Origin: JAGVSR01 sp963786675
GTDB lineage: Bacteria; Pseudomonadota; Alphaproteobacteria; Rhizobiales; Hyphomicrobiaceae
NCBI GenBank assembly: GCA_963786675.1
Contig: CAWAZY010000005.1
Coordinates: forward strand, 310,001-374,000
Direction of reading: 5' to 3'
DNA length: 64,000 nucleotides
Under the pieces are notes generated by a model. It ran no database searches. It worked only from the letters and a program-made list of their open reading frames with translations, and was not told the DNA's origin. Made by a program: the position numbers and the translations under genes. Positions 1 to 8,934 of this stretch are shown here, piece by piece. Every line of letters begins with the position of its first letter. Positions within the stretch are counted from its first letter, which is position 1.

Positions 1-182
1 ACGTCTTCATCAACGTGGCCATGGTGACGGGGCTCGTCCCCGTGGTCGGCGTCCCCCTCCCGTTCGTCTCCTATGGCGGCACCTCGATGATGACCTTGAT
101 GGCTGGCCTGGGGTTGGCGCTGGCTGCGGATGCGCATGGACGGGACGGGGCCATGCGCGCGCCGTCCGGGCCAATATTTTAG
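1..182 (+). CDS. rodA: RodA/FtsW-family peptidoglycan polymerase, C-terminal end (5' cut by window)
   Basis: Only the last 59 codons are present, read in frame from base 3 to a TAG at 180-182. The visible part contains NVAMVTGLVPVVGVPLPFVS followed by YGGTSMMTLM, the diagnostic final transmembrane segments of SEDS proteins. The GLVPVVGVPLPFVSYGGTSMMT form fits RodA better than FtsW. RodA is the inner-membrane glycosyltransferase that elongates lateral-wall peptidoglycan with a class B PBP. The gene would be the last of an mre/rod operon lying to the left. Family assignment is firm; RodA versus a second FtsW paralogue is likely but rests on this tail only. Confidence 0.85.
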   Translation, partial: VFINVAMVTGLVPVVGVPLPFVSYGGTSMMTLMAGLGLALAADAHGRDGAMRAPSGPIF

Positions 183-279
183 TCATCACATCAACGGGTA
201 AGGTTGGGCTGGGACGGGGCAAAAACACCGCAACGAACCTGCTGGACAGGGGTGCGTCAGGGTGCTAGATGCTCGCCCA

Positions 280-303
280 CGGGTCCGGCGACGGACCCCG
301 TTT
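280..303 (+). terminator. Possible terminator hairpin downstream of rodA
   Basis: The arms CGGGTCCG and CGGACCCC enclose a GCGA tetraloop, giving a stem of about 7-8 GC pairs. The run that follows (CGTTTCGTT) is a poor U-tract, so this may be a weak terminator or just a structured spacer before the tRNA gene. Confidence 0.35.
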
Positions 304-342
304 CGTTCTGGGGCCGTGATCGATGCGTCTTCAGCGGCGAGT

Positions 343-418
<76 letters not shown>

Positions 419-508
419 AATTTTTCCAATCTTTTGACGGCCCGCTATGGCTGAAGGGACGCACCCTGTTCCGCGTGCCTACGGCATGGGTGCGCATTCC
501 GGCCGGCA

Positions 509-1498
509 TCAGGCGATGAGGCCTGCGGCTTTTGCCTCGGCGATGACTTCAGCGAGAATGCCCACGGCAAGCGTGGCGCGGCTCTTGGAACCCGGGATGG
601 CGCCGATGGGACTGCGCACGCGCGCGAGCGCGGCGGGCGTTGTGCCCAGGTCCGCCAGCGCGGCACAGCGGTTCGCGTGCGCGGCGCGGCTGCCCATTGC
701 ACCGATGTAGAAGCAGGGGGATTTAAGAATCTGGGCCAGCACGGGCGCCTCCCAGTCGTGCTCGTGAAAGGCGACGATGGCCGCCGTCCATCGGTCGAGT
801 TTGTCCAAACCGGCTGCTGCTGGATCGTTCAGCCCGCGCGTTTGCAATCCGAAGTCGGCGACTTCCTTGCGGGCCGCATCGTCCGGAGAAACGATATCAA
901 GGTCGAACCCCGCGGCGGCCATGAGTGTCGCAATCGCAACGAGCGCGGGACCGCCGCCGACGAGCACCACGCGCGGCGCGGGGCCATGCACGCGGAGGAA
1001 GATGCGGCCGTCCAGCCGGCTCGGACCTGTTTCGCTGCTCTCGCAGATCGTGCTGATACCGGTATCGAGATTGGTCGAAAGGACGAAGGGCCGGCGTGCC
1101 TGCCGGTGCGCGCTGGCGGCGTCGATGATGGCCGGTGTCAGGCCCTGGTCGATATAAAGATCGAGACCGCTTCCGCAGGGCAGCTTGAGATCGAAATAGG
1201 GTGAACCCTTGCCGTAGCGCACCAGCGCGTTGCGGCCGTCAGCAATGGCGCGCTGGGCCTCCTTGGCGACGGACGTTTCGATGCAGTTGCCCGACAGGTA
1301 GCCAGTGAAGCGACCGTCTTCCGCGACGGCCATTTGCGCGCCGAGCGGGCGGGGCGTGTTGCCGTCAATCGCCACCAGCGTGACGAGGGCCGTGCGCAGG
1401 CCCTCACTGCGCCAGTGGACGAGATCACCCAGCACATCTTCGTCGGCCATGAGTGAGCGGGTGGTCATGGAGCCCTGGTCCGTTGCAAGTTCAGCCAT
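509..1498 (-). CDS. xdhC: XdhC/CoxI-family molybdenum cofactor insertion protein
   Basis: About 329 residues. The N-terminal XdhC/CoxI domain has TALVTLVAIDGNTPRPLGAQ, YLSGNCIETSVAKEA and a conserved KLPCGSGLDLYI, followed by a Rossmann-like C-terminal XdhC_C domain (VVLVGGGPALVAIATLMAAAGF). Family members bind molybdenum cofactor and hand it to Mo enzymes, protecting its sulfido ligand. It is the last gene of the formate dehydrogenase operon, 35 bp after mobB, so here it probably serves the FDH rather than a xanthine dehydrogenase, none of which is seen. The start is uncertain: no good ribosome site precedes the first ATG, and internal ATGs at 1468 and 1450 are possible. Confidence 0.85.
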   Translation of the reverse strand: MAELATDQGSMTTRSLMADEDVLGDLVHWRSEGLRTALVTLVAIDGNTPRPLGAQMAVAEDGRFTGYLSGNCIETSVAKEAQRAIADGRNALVRYGKGSPYFDLKLPCGSGLDLYIDQGLTPAIIDAASAHRQARRPFVLSTNLDTGISTICESSETGPSRLDGRIFLRVHGPAPRVVLVGGGPALVAIATLMAAAGFDLDIVSPDDAARKEVADFGLQTRGLNDPAAAGLDKLDRWTAAIVAFHEHDWEAPVLAQILKSPCFYIGAMGSRAAHANRCAALADLGTTPAALARVRSPIGAIPGSKSRATLAVGILAEVIAEAKAAGLIA

Positions 1499-1532
1499 GC
1501 ACGCTCAAACCGGGAACGGAACCGTGATCGCG

Positions 1533-2096
1533 CTAGGCGCGTGGCGCGTGGGACGAAGTGCCGGAAGGTGCAGCAGCGCGGACCGTCATGACGGTCTGCT
1601 CGATGAAATCGGCGATGGCGGCCACATCGTCGAGAGAGAACAGTGTCAGACTGCCGTGGTCCGTCTCGTGGTCGGCGGCAATGGCGACGATCAGAGGATC
1701 GCGCGGAGCCAGCAGGCGCCGGTCGAGTTGTCCCGTCCGGCGCGCCTCGATTTTCGGGATCGCTGCCGTCTTATAGCCCTCGACGATGACGAGGTCGGAC
1801 GGCGCAAGCCAGGTGAAGATCTCTTCCAGATTGGGTTCCGGTTCGTCCTTCAACTCGTGGATCATGGCCCATCGCTTGCCGCCGACCACGACGACTTCGC
1901 CTGCCCCGGCGCGGCGGTGGCGGGCGCTGTCGGTTTCCTGATCGTCGATTTGGAATTCGTGGTGAGCGTGCTTGATGCTCGCCACCTTCAAGCCCCGCCG
2001 CGTGAACTCCTCAATGAGGCGCACGGTGAGCGTCGTCTTGCCGGACTTCTTCCAGCCGACGATGCCGATGACAGGGGTGTGGTACGTCGCGTTCAT
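1533..2096 (-). CDS. mobB: Molybdopterin-guanine dinucleotide biosynthesis adaptor MobB
   Basis: A P-loop GTPase of 187 residues. The start at 2096 gives the usual MobB beginning with the Walker A motif GIVGWKKSGKTTL, then ASIKHAHHEFQIDDQETDSARHR split over the conserved His/Asp region, and DLVIVEGYK (Walker B region). MobB assists MobA in attaching GMP to molybdopterin, giving the bis-MGD cofactor that formate dehydrogenases use. A longer frame opens at 2132 but would overlap mobA and lacks family similarity, so the shorter start is preferred. It lies 25 bp downstream of mobA in the FDH operon. Confidence 0.9.
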   Translation of the reverse strand: MNATYHTPVIGIVGWKKSGKTTLTVRLIEEFTRRGLKVASIKHAHHEFQIDDQETDSARHRRAGAGEVVVVGGKRWAMIHELKDEPEPNLEEIFTWLAPSDLVIVEGYKTAAIPKIEARRTGQLDRRLLAPRDPLIVAIAADHETDHGSLTLFSLDDVAAIADFIEQTVMTVRAAAPSGTSSHAPRA

Positions 2097-2121
2097 GGTT
2101 GGGTTCTCTAGCATGGATCGG

Positions 2122-2773
2122 TTAGCCCGCAAGCAGGTCGCGCGCCTCCGCGAGTTCCTCGGGCGTGTTGGCGTTGAAGAACGGATCGACGTCGCGGCCC
2201 TTCAGTACGGTAAATGGGAAGTCGACGGCGATTGTTCCATGGCGGTCGGTCCAGGCCAGCACCTTGCGGGTGCCCGCCAGCAGGGCTGCCTCCAGATCGT
2301 CGGCAAGGGCGACGGGCCACAGTCCGATGACGGGGTGAAGTTCGCCGCCAGAGCGCGCCAGCGCGATCGCGCCCGTGCCGCCCGCTAGGCCGGCTTGGAG
2401 TTTCGCGACGAGGTCGTGGGGAAGGAACGGCGCGTCGGTTGAAACGCTGACGACGTGGCTCACATCCGGCGCCATTGATTTCGACCAGCGCAATCCGGCG
2501 AGAATGCCGGCGAGCGGCCCGGCAAAGCCTTCGATCGTGTCGGCAACCACCGGCAGCCCAAAAGGTGCGAAGCGTGATGGGTCGCCGTTGGCGTTGATCG
2601 ACCATGGCGCCGACTTGCGGCTTCAGGCGCTCGATCACGTGGCCGAGCATGGGCTTACCGGCGATGTCGAGCAGACCTTTGTCGCCGCGGCCGGCGGTGA
2701 ACGCGTCGCTCATCCGCCGCGACTGACCGCCGGCGAGCAACAGGCCTGTGGGCTCTTTCGGTGCGGCTGTCAT
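2122..2773 (-). pseudogene. mobA: Molybdenum cofactor guanylyltransferase MobA, interrupted by a +1 frameshift
   Basis: The N-terminal part (from 2773) shows the nucleotidyltransferase motif LLLAGGQSRRM and, after a short insert, GDKGLLDIAGKP. At about 2599 one extra base throws the frame. The rest of MobA (INANGDPSRF, FGLPVVADTIEGFAGPLAGI, STDAPFLP, ending at 2122) continues in the next frame. Removing one base restores a protein of about 216 residues, normal for MobA, which transfers GMP from GTP to molybdopterin. Its start overlaps the GNAT stop by ATGA. Loss would disable every bis-MGD enzyme, including the FDH of this operon, unless another copy exists, so a sequencing error is quite possible. 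Confidence 0.85.
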
Positions 2774-3246
2774 GTCTGTCCACCCTCGGGGGGCAGCGGT
2801 GTCTCCACGAAGCGCTCATAGGCGATGAAGCCGGAGAAATGCGCCATCTGGTCGTAGAGCTGGCGCGCGGTGGAGTTTTTTTCGTGTGTCAGCCAGTACA
2901 CTTGCCCCGCGCCGTGCGCGTCGGCGTGACGGTAGACGGCGTCAATCAGTGCGCGCGCAAGGCCGCGTCCGCGAACGGACGGTTCCACGAACAGGTCTTG
3001 CAGATAGCAGGTGTCTGTTTCGAGCCACGTCGAGCGATGAAAGATGCCGTGGGTGAAGCCCATCACCACGCTGTCGACAGTTGCGACAATGCCGAACACC
3101 GGTTCGTCGGGTGCCAGCAGTCGCGACCACGTGCGCTCGGTTGTGGCTTGGGGCAGATCCACGCCATAGAAGTCCTGGTAGCCGCGCCAGAGGGTTTCCC
3201 AGGCCGTGCGATCGGAGGGGGCGAGGGGACGCAGGTCGGGTGTCAT
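2770..3246 (-). CDS. GNAT-family N-acetyltransferase
   Basis: 158 residues with a standard GNAT fold: LRPLAPSDRTAWETLW at the N-terminus, the acetyl-CoA pyrophosphate loop in DLFVEPSVRGRGLARALI (R/QxxGxG/A type), and YWLTHEKNSTARQLYDQM near the end. Start chosen at 3246, 10 bp after the fdhD stop. The longer upstream frame overlaps fdhD and reads as low-complexity Arg/Ser. The substrate cannot be told. It is embedded between fdhD and mobA with an ATGA overlap to mobA, so it is co-transcribed with the formate dehydrogenase maturation genes, perhaps only as a passenger. Confidence 0.85.
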   Translation of the reverse strand: MTPDLRPLAPSDRTAWETLWRGYQDFYGVDLPQATTERTWSRLLAPDEPVFGIVATVDSVVMGFTHGIFHRSTWLETDTCYLQDLFVEPSVRGRGLARALIDAVYRHADAHGAGQVYWLTHEKNSTARQLYDQMAHFSGFIAYERFVETPLPPEGGQT

Positions 3247-3256
3247 GACCGCTCCC

Positions 3257-4144
3257 TCAATCCGCATCCGCGTGGGCGCCCTTGCGGGCCGACTTCTTGT
3301 CTTCTTCATCCACGCGCGCCAAGTCCGCATCGAAGATGAGCCGCTCATCGCCGGACACGCACACGAAGCGCTTTCCGCGGGCGCGGCCGATGAGTGTGAG
3401 GCCTGATTTTTTGGCGAGGTCCACGCCCCAGGCGGTGAAACCAGAGCGCGAGACGAGAATCGGTATGCCCATCTTGACGGTCTTGATCACCATCTCGGAG
3501 GTGAGCCGGCCGGTGGTGTAGAAAATCTTGTCTTCAGGCGTGATGCGATTGAGCAGCATGTAGCCGGCGATCTTGTCGACGGCATTGTGTCGGCCGACAT
3601 CCTCCATATAGACCACGGGCCGGTCTTCCTGGCACAGCACGCAGCCGTGGATGGCACCGGCCTTCAGATAGAGGCTCGGCTCGGTATTGATCTTGCGCGT
3701 CAGGGCATAGAGCCATGACGTGCGCAGTTTGGCGGCGGGCGACAGCTTGACCTTGTCGAACTCTTCCATCAAGTCGCCGAAGATCGTGCCCTGCGCGCAG
3801 CCGGATGTCTGGACGCGCTTCTTGAGCTTTTCCTCGTAGTCGGTTTTGCGCGCCGTGCGCACAACGATCGTCTCGATATCTTCCTCGTAGTCGATCCCGG
3901 TGATCTCGTCGTCGGGGCGGAGCATGTTCTGGTTCAGAAGGTAGCCGACCGCCAGCAGGTCCGGGTGATCCCCGATGGTCATCAGGGTCACGATCTCGCG
4001 CGCGTTGAGAAACAGCGTCAATGGCCGCTCGGTGACGACATCGGTTTTGACCGCGTTGCCCTCATGGTCAATGCCGTCCACGGCGACCGACAAGCGCGGG
4101 TCGTCGGGGTTCGGGCGAACCATGAACTCAGCGAGTTTTGACAT
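3257..4144 (-). CDS. fdhD: Formate dehydrogenase accessory sulfurtransferase FdhD
   Basis: 295 residues, slightly long for the family (about 260-280). Recognisable are TERPLTLFLNAREIVTLMTI, the conserved EDVGRHNAVDKIAGYML and the TTGRLTSEMVIK stretch. FdhD passes sulfur from a cysteine desulfurase to the Mo/W-bis-MGD cofactor before it enters formate dehydrogenase. The loop that carries CxxC in E. coli FdhD reads TSGCAQGT here, with a single cysteine (C116). A separate GCVLC (C168/C171) precedes the EDVGRHN motif. The gene sits directly behind fdhA, 48 bp apart, as expected for a dedicated maturation factor. Confidence 0.92.
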   Translation of the reverse strand: MSKLAEFMVRPNPDDPRLSVAVDGIDHEGNAVKTDVVTERPLTLFLNAREIVTLMTIGDHPDLLAVGYLLNQNMLRPDDEITGIDYEEDIETIVVRTARKTDYEEKLKKRVQTSGCAQGTIFGDLMEEFDKVKLSPAAKLRTSWLYALTRKINTEPSLYLKAGAIHGCVLCQEDRPVVYMEDVGRHNAVDKIAGYMLLNRITPEDKIFYTTGRLTSEMVIKTVKMGIPILVSRSGFTAWGVDLAKKSGLTLIGRARGKRFVCVSGDERLIFDADLARVDEEDKKSARKGAHADAD

Positions 4145-4192
4145 CCTGTTTCCTCTCCCCTTCGCCCCGGCGATGGGGAGAGGGGAACTCCA

Positions 4193-6973
4193 CTACTCCG
4201 CGGCTTCGGCGGCAGCCTTGGCAAGTTCCACCTTGGCGGCACAGAACTTGAACTCGGGGATCTTGCCGTAGGGGTCGAGCTGCGGGTTGGTCAGCATGTT
4301 CGCGGAGGCCTCAGCGAAGCAGAACGGAATGAAGACCATTCCTTCCGCCACTTCGCGATCCTGCCGTGCGCGCAGCAAAACCTCGCCGCGCCGCGTGGAC
4401 ACGCGGATAAAATCGCCCGCAGAAACGCCCAGCTTGCGCATGTCGTGGACGTTCAAGCCCGCGACGGCTTCCGGTTCGATTGCATCGAGCGTTGTGGCGC
4501 GGCGCGTCATGGAACCGGTGTGCCAATGTTCCAGCATGCGGCCCGTCGTCAGCACGAACGGGTAGTCGGCGTCCGGCAGTTCGGCTGGCGGTGAAACGTC
4601 CGCTGGGACGATGCGCGCGCGGCCAGATTTGGTCGGGAACTTTTCGGCGAAGATGATCTCGTTGCCGGGTTTGTCGGGCGCATCGCACGGGTAGGTGACG
4701 GAGTCCTCGCGATCAACACGCTCCCACGTGATGTTCTTGAGCGAGGGCATGCAGGACGCCATTTCGTCGAAGACTTCGCTGGGGTGCTTGTAGGTCCAGT
4801 TGAGACCGATGCCGCGGGCGATCGCCTGGAGGAGTTCCCAGTCCTGGCGCGCTTCGCCAGGCGGGTTGACGACCGGGCGGGCCATCTGAACCTGGCGGTT
4901 GGTGTTGGTGAAGGTGCCCCACTTCTCTGCGTGCGCCGACGAAGGCAGCACCACGTCCGCATGGAAGGCGGTTTCGGTCAGGAAGATGTCCTGGACGACG
5001 AGATGTTCGAGTTTGGCCAATGCTTCGCGGGCATGGGCGGCGTCGGGATCGGACATGGCCGGGTTCTCACCCTGGATGAACATGCCCTTTACATCGCCAT
5101 TCAGGATCGCCTTGATGATCTCGACGACAGTCAGTCCCTTGTGCTTGGGCAACTCGCGGCCGTAGAGCTCTTCGTAGAACTGGCGTGCCTGCGGGTCTTC
5201 CACCGAGATGTAATCGGGATAGACCATCGGGATCAGACCAGCGTCGGACGCACCCTGCACGTTATTCTGGCCGCGCAGCGGATGCAGCCCCGTGCCCGGC
5301 CGTCCGATCTGTCCCGTGACCAGGGCTAGCGCGATCAGGCACCGCGAATTGTCCGTGCCGTGGACGTGCTGGGACACGCCCATGCCCCAGAAGATGATCG
5401 ATGACTTTGCCTTGGCGTAGAGACGGGCGACTTCGCGCACGGTTTGCGCGGCGATGCCGCAGACGGGCTCCATGGCCTCAGGTGAATAGTCCTTGACCTT
5501 CTTTTTCAGCGCTTCGAAGCCCTCGGTGTGCGCCTGGATGTACTGCTGATCGTAGAGCTTTTCCTCCACGATCGTATGCAGCATGCCGTTCAACAGCGCG
5601 ACGTCGGCGCCGGGCTTGAATTGCAGGATGTGGGAAGCGTAGCGCTGGGCGCCGCTGGCGCGTCCGCGCGGATCCATGATGATCAGCTTGGCGCCCTTCT
5701 GGGCCGCATCCCGGATGAAGGTCGCCGCGACGGGATGGTTCTCAGCCGGGCGGGCGCCGATGACGATGATGACCTCGGCGTCCTTGGCGGCCATGAATGG
5801 TGCCGTCACCGCGCCGGAGTTCAGACCTTCCATGAGCGCTGCGACCGACGAGGCGTGGCACAGGCGCGTACAGTGGTCGACGTTGTTGGTGCCGAAGCCC
5901 TGACGGACGAGCTTCTGGAACAGGTAGGCTTCTTCGTTGGAGCACTTGGCCGAACCGAAGCCGGCCAGCGCGTCGCCACCGTCGCGATCAATGATTTTCT
6001 TGAGCCCGCCAGCCGCCTTCTCCAGCGCTTCTTCCCACGTGGCTTTGCGGAACACGTTCCAGGGATTGCGGGGGTCCACGTCAATATCCCCGCGCTTGGG
6101 CGCGTCGTCGCGACGGATCAGCGGAACCGTCAGCCGGTCGGGGTGATGAATATAATCGAACCCGAAGCGTCCCTTGACGCACAGACGGTTCTCGTTGGCA
6201 GGCCCGTCGCGGCCATCGACGTAGAGGATCTTGTCGTCCTTGACGTAGGCCTTGGTCTGGCAGCCGACGCCGCAGAAGGGGCAGAGCGTATCGACGGCCC
6301 GCTCTTCGAAGTGGACGCGCTTGCCGTTCGATTTGTCGATGAGATTGGATTCCATCAGCGCGCCGGTGGGGCACGCCTGCACGCATTCACCGCACGCGAC
6401 GCACGTCGAGTTCCCCATGTCCTGGTCGAAGTCGAACACGACTTTGGAGCCATGCCCGCGATAGGCCATGCCGATGACGTCGTTGTGCTGCACTTCGCGG
6501 CAGGCGCGCACGCACAGACCGCAGTTGATGCACGCGTCGAGGTTCACCGCGATAGCGGAATGCGTGTAGTCGGCTTCGGGTCGCTCGGCCTTGGGAAAGC
6601 GGCTTTCCGGCTTGACGTTCATGGCGCCAACCCAGTTCCAGAACTTGGAATTGGGATCATGCGAATCCGACTTCGCCGGCTGGTCGGCGATCAGGAGTTC
6701 AAACACCAGCTCGCGCGATTTCTTGGCGCGCTCCGACGCGGTCTTCACCTTCATGCCGTTGGCCGGCTTGCGCTGGCAGGAGGCGGCAAGAACACGCTCG
6801 CCTTCGATCTCGACCATGCACGCGCGGCAGTTGCCGTCGGCGCGGTAGCCCGGTTCGGGCAGCCAGCACAAGTGCGGGATCTTCGTCTTGTGACGATCGG
6901 CAACCTGCCAGATGGTCTCGCCATCCTCGGCTTCCACCATCTTGCCGTCGAGCTCGAACGTGATCTTGGACAT
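4193..6973 (-). CDS. fdhA: NAD-dependent formate dehydrogenase, large catalytic (Mo/W-bis-MGD) subunit
   Basis: 926 residues, cytoplasmic (no Tat signal). Order of domains: N-terminal 2Fe-2S domain (C36, C49, C52, C66); two 4Fe-4S ferredoxin motifs (C148/151/154/158 and C191/194/197/201); an FDH-type 4Fe-4S site (C231, C234, C238, C265); then the molybdopterin oxidoreductase and dinucleotide-binding domains. The active-site pair is C372-H373 in CTRLCHASSV, aligning with the SeCys-His of E. coli FdhF, so the enzyme uses cysteine. It oxidises formate to CO2 and sends electrons to the partner subunit and NAD+. Length and partner match the two-subunit tungsten enzyme of Methylorubrum (Fdh1A); metal identity cannot be read from sequence. 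Confidence 0.95.
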   Translation of the reverse strand: MSKITFELDGKMVEAEDGETIWQVADRHKTKIPHLCWLPEPGYRADGNCRACMVEIEGERVLAASCQRKPANGMKVKTASERAKKSRELVFELLIADQPAKSDSHDPNSKFWNWVGAMNVKPESRFPKAERPEADYTHSAIAVNLDACINCGLCVRACREVQHNDVIGMAYRGHGSKVVFDFDQDMGNSTCVACGECVQACPTGALMESNLIDKSNGKRVHFEERAVDTLCPFCGVGCQTKAYVKDDKILYVDGRDGPANENRLCVKGRFGFDYIHHPDRLTVPLIRRDDAPKRGDIDVDPRNPWNVFRKATWEEALEKAAGGLKKIIDRDGGDALAGFGSAKCSNEEAYLFQKLVRQGFGTNNVDHCTRLCHASSVAALMEGLNSGAVTAPFMAAKDAEVIIVIGARPAENHPVAATFIRDAAQKGAKLIIMDPRGRASGAQRYASHILQFKPGADVALLNGMLHTIVEEKLYDQQYIQAHTEGFEALKKKVKDYSPEAMEPVCGIAAQTVREVARLYAKAKSSIIFWGMGVSQHVHGTDNSRCLIALALVTGQIGRPGTGLHPLRGQNNVQGASDAGLIPMVYPDYISVEDPQARQFYEELYGRELPKHKGLTVVEIIKAILNGDVKGMFIQGENPAMSDPDAAHAREALAKLEHLVVQDIFLTETAFHADVVLPSSAHAEKWGTFTNTNRQVQMARPVVNPPGEARQDWELLQAIARGIGLNWTYKHPSEVFDEMASCMPSLKNITWERVDREDSVTYPCDAPDKPGNEIIFAEKFPTKSGRARIVPADVSPPAELPDADYPFVLTTGRMLEHWHTGSMTRRATTLDAIEPEAVAGLNVHDMRKLGVSAGDFIRVSTRRGEVLLRARQDREVAEGMVFIPFCFAEASANMLTNPQLDPYGKIPEFKFCAAKVELAKAAAEAAE

Positions 6974-7025
6974 GGTCTCGGTGCTCTCTCGCGTTGGGCG
7001 TGTCGGGATTGCCGGCTCAGACTTG

Positions 7026-8738
7026 TTATTTCAGGTCGTCGGGGAAGAACTTCAACACCGAAACCACGGGATTGGATGCGGCCTGGCCAAGCCCGCAGAT
7101 GGAGGCATCGCGCATGACTTGCGCGAGATCGGCCAAGATATCCTTGTCCCACTTGCCGTTTTGCATGATCTGAACGGCCTTTTCAGTACCGTTCCGGCAC
7201 GGCGTGCACTGACCGCAACTCTCATCTTCGAAAAATTTCATCAGATTTAGTGCCACGTCCTTCATGTCGTCCTTGTCGGATAGGATGACAACGGCATGGC
7301 TGCCGACGAAGCAGCCGTGCTTTTCGAGCGATCCGAAATCAAGCGGCAGATCACCGAGAGACGCGGGCAGAATACCGCCCGATGGACCACCCGGCAGGTA
7401 GCCCTTGAATGCGTGCCCGTCCAGCATGCCGCCGCAAGCTTCAATCAGTTCGTTCACGGTCGAACCGGCGGCAGTGAGCACGACTCCGGGCTTCTTCACG
7501 CGGCCGGATACTGAGTAGGACCGGTTGCCCTTGGCGCCGTTCTTGCCCATGGCGGCGAACCATTCGGCGCCCTTTTCAAGAATTTGCGGGATCCAGTAGA
7601 GCGTCTCGACGTTGTTGACGAGTGTCGGGCGGTTGAAAATACCGACCTGGGCGACGTACGGCGGACGGTGGCGCGGCAGGCCGCGCTTGCCCTCGATGGA
7701 TTCGATCATCGCGCTTTCTTCGCCGCAGATGTAGGCACCCGCGCCGCGGCGGATCGAGACCTTCGTGTGTTTGGTCAGGCCGGCCTTTTCAAGAGCTTCG
7801 ACCTCCTTGTGGAGGATTTCGAGCACGGCCGGGTACTCGTCGCGCATGTAGATGAAAACTTCCTGAGCCTCGACGGCCCAGGCGGCGATCAGCATGCCTT
7901 CAAGGAACTGGTGCGGGCGGCGTTCGAGGTAATAGCGATCCTTGAAGGTACCGGGCTCGCCTTCGTCACCGTTGACGGCCATGTAGCGCGGGCCTGCCTC
8001 CGCGCGCACGAACGTCCACTTGCGCCCTGTTGGGAAGCCGGCGCCGCCAAGGCCGCGCAAGCCGCCGTCCGATAGTGTTGCGATGATGCTGTCGACGGTG
8101 CGAGTGCCGGCAAGGCACTCCTTCAGCACCGTGTAACCGCCTTCCTTCTTGTAAGCGGCGAGGTTCTGATATTTCGGGATCGCGGCGTGCAGGTCGCCGC
8201 TCTCGACGACCTTCTTGATCTTGGCCACGGTGGCCTTGGGCACGTTCTTGTGACCGACTTCGGCAGCGGGCGCCACGTCGCAGGCGCCGATGCAGGGCGC
8301 GCGCAGGACCCGGACGTCTGGCATGTCTTCCGCGCCCAGTGCGGAAATCAGCTTTTCAGCACCGGCAAGCATGCACGAGAGGCTGTCGCAAACGCGGATG
8401 GTGATGGGCTCGGGCTTCTCCTCACCGTCCTGCACCACGTCGAAGTGGGCGTAGAAAGTGGCGACCTCGTAGACCTCGGCCATCGGAATGCGCAGGAGTT
8501 CGGCCAGGGCGTGGATGTGGCCCGCGGGCAGACACTTTTCGGCATCCTGGATCTTGTGAAGGTACTCAATCAGCAGGGCGCGTTCGTAGGGGGCGTCGCC
8601 GATGAGGGCTTTCGTTGCCGCCATCTCGGAAGGCTGCAACTGCCGGCCCTTCTGATAGGCGGCGGCCTTGCGGCGGCCGGCCCCCGGGTGATTGGCCCGC
8701 TTTTCCAATGTGAGCGTGCCGTTTGAGCTCTTTGCCAT
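7026..8738 (-). CDS. fdhB: NAD-dependent formate dehydrogenase, NuoE/NuoF-fused NADH-forming subunit
   Basis: 570 residues from the ATG at 8738 (an in-frame ATG at 8765 would add nine). Residues about 40-190 are a thioredoxin-like 2Fe-2S (NuoE/FdsG) domain with CDSLSC and APCIGACDVAP cysteines. The remainder is NuoF/FdsB-like: GLRGLGGAGFPTGRKW for FMN, NGDEGEPGTFKDRYY for NADH, and ESCGQCTPCRNGT for the 4Fe-4S cluster. It takes electrons from the catalytic subunit and reduces NAD+. In Rhodobacter-type enzymes these are two proteins; the fusion is the Methylorubrum Fdh1B arrangement. First gene of a seven-gene operon; fdhA starts 52 bp downstream. Confidence 0.95.
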   Translation of the reverse strand: MAKSSNGTLTLEKRANHPGAGRRKAAAYQKGRQLQPSEMAATKALIGDAPYERALLIEYLHKIQDAEKCLPAGHIHALAELLRIPMAEVYEVATFYAHFDVVQDGEEKPEPITIRVCDSLSCMLAGAEKLISALGAEDMPDVRVLRAPCIGACDVAPAAEVGHKNVPKATVAKIKKVVESGDLHAAIPKYQNLAAYKKEGGYTVLKECLAGTRTVDSIIATLSDGGLRGLGGAGFPTGRKWTFVRAEAGPRYMAVNGDEGEPGTFKDRYYLERRPHQFLEGMLIAAWAVEAQEVFIYMRDEYPAVLEILHKEVEALEKAGLTKHTKVSIRRGAGAYICGEESAMIESIEGKRGLPRHRPPYVAQVGIFNRPTLVNNVETLYWIPQILEKGAEWFAAMGKNGAKGNRSYSVSGRVKKPGVVLTAAGSTVNELIEACGGMLDGHAFKGYLPGGPSGGILPASLGDLPLDFGSLEKHGCFVGSHAVVILSDKDDMKDVALNLMKFFEDESCGQCTPCRNGTEKAVQIMQNGKWDKDILADLAQVMRDASICGLGQAASNPVVSVLKFFPDDLK

Positions 8739-8934
8739 GCCATCCCCTAATGTCACGCCCGCCAAGCCGATGAGCGGCGTGGGCTGACCACTGCGTGACG
8801 GCGCAGGCGCGCTAAGCTCACCCGCCTCAATCCTGTTTCAGGAATTGGCAGATGCAACCTAGGCTTGCCTACGTCGTTCCAATCCGACCATGCCCGGTCA
8901 AGGTTGCGGCATCAAGAAAGCCGTCCCTTGGAGC

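Noticed and set aside
5528..7117. Long open frame on the plus strand (about 529 codons) opposite fdhA
   Set aside because: Mirror of high-GC codon use on the other strand; no motif, and fdhA explains the region fully.
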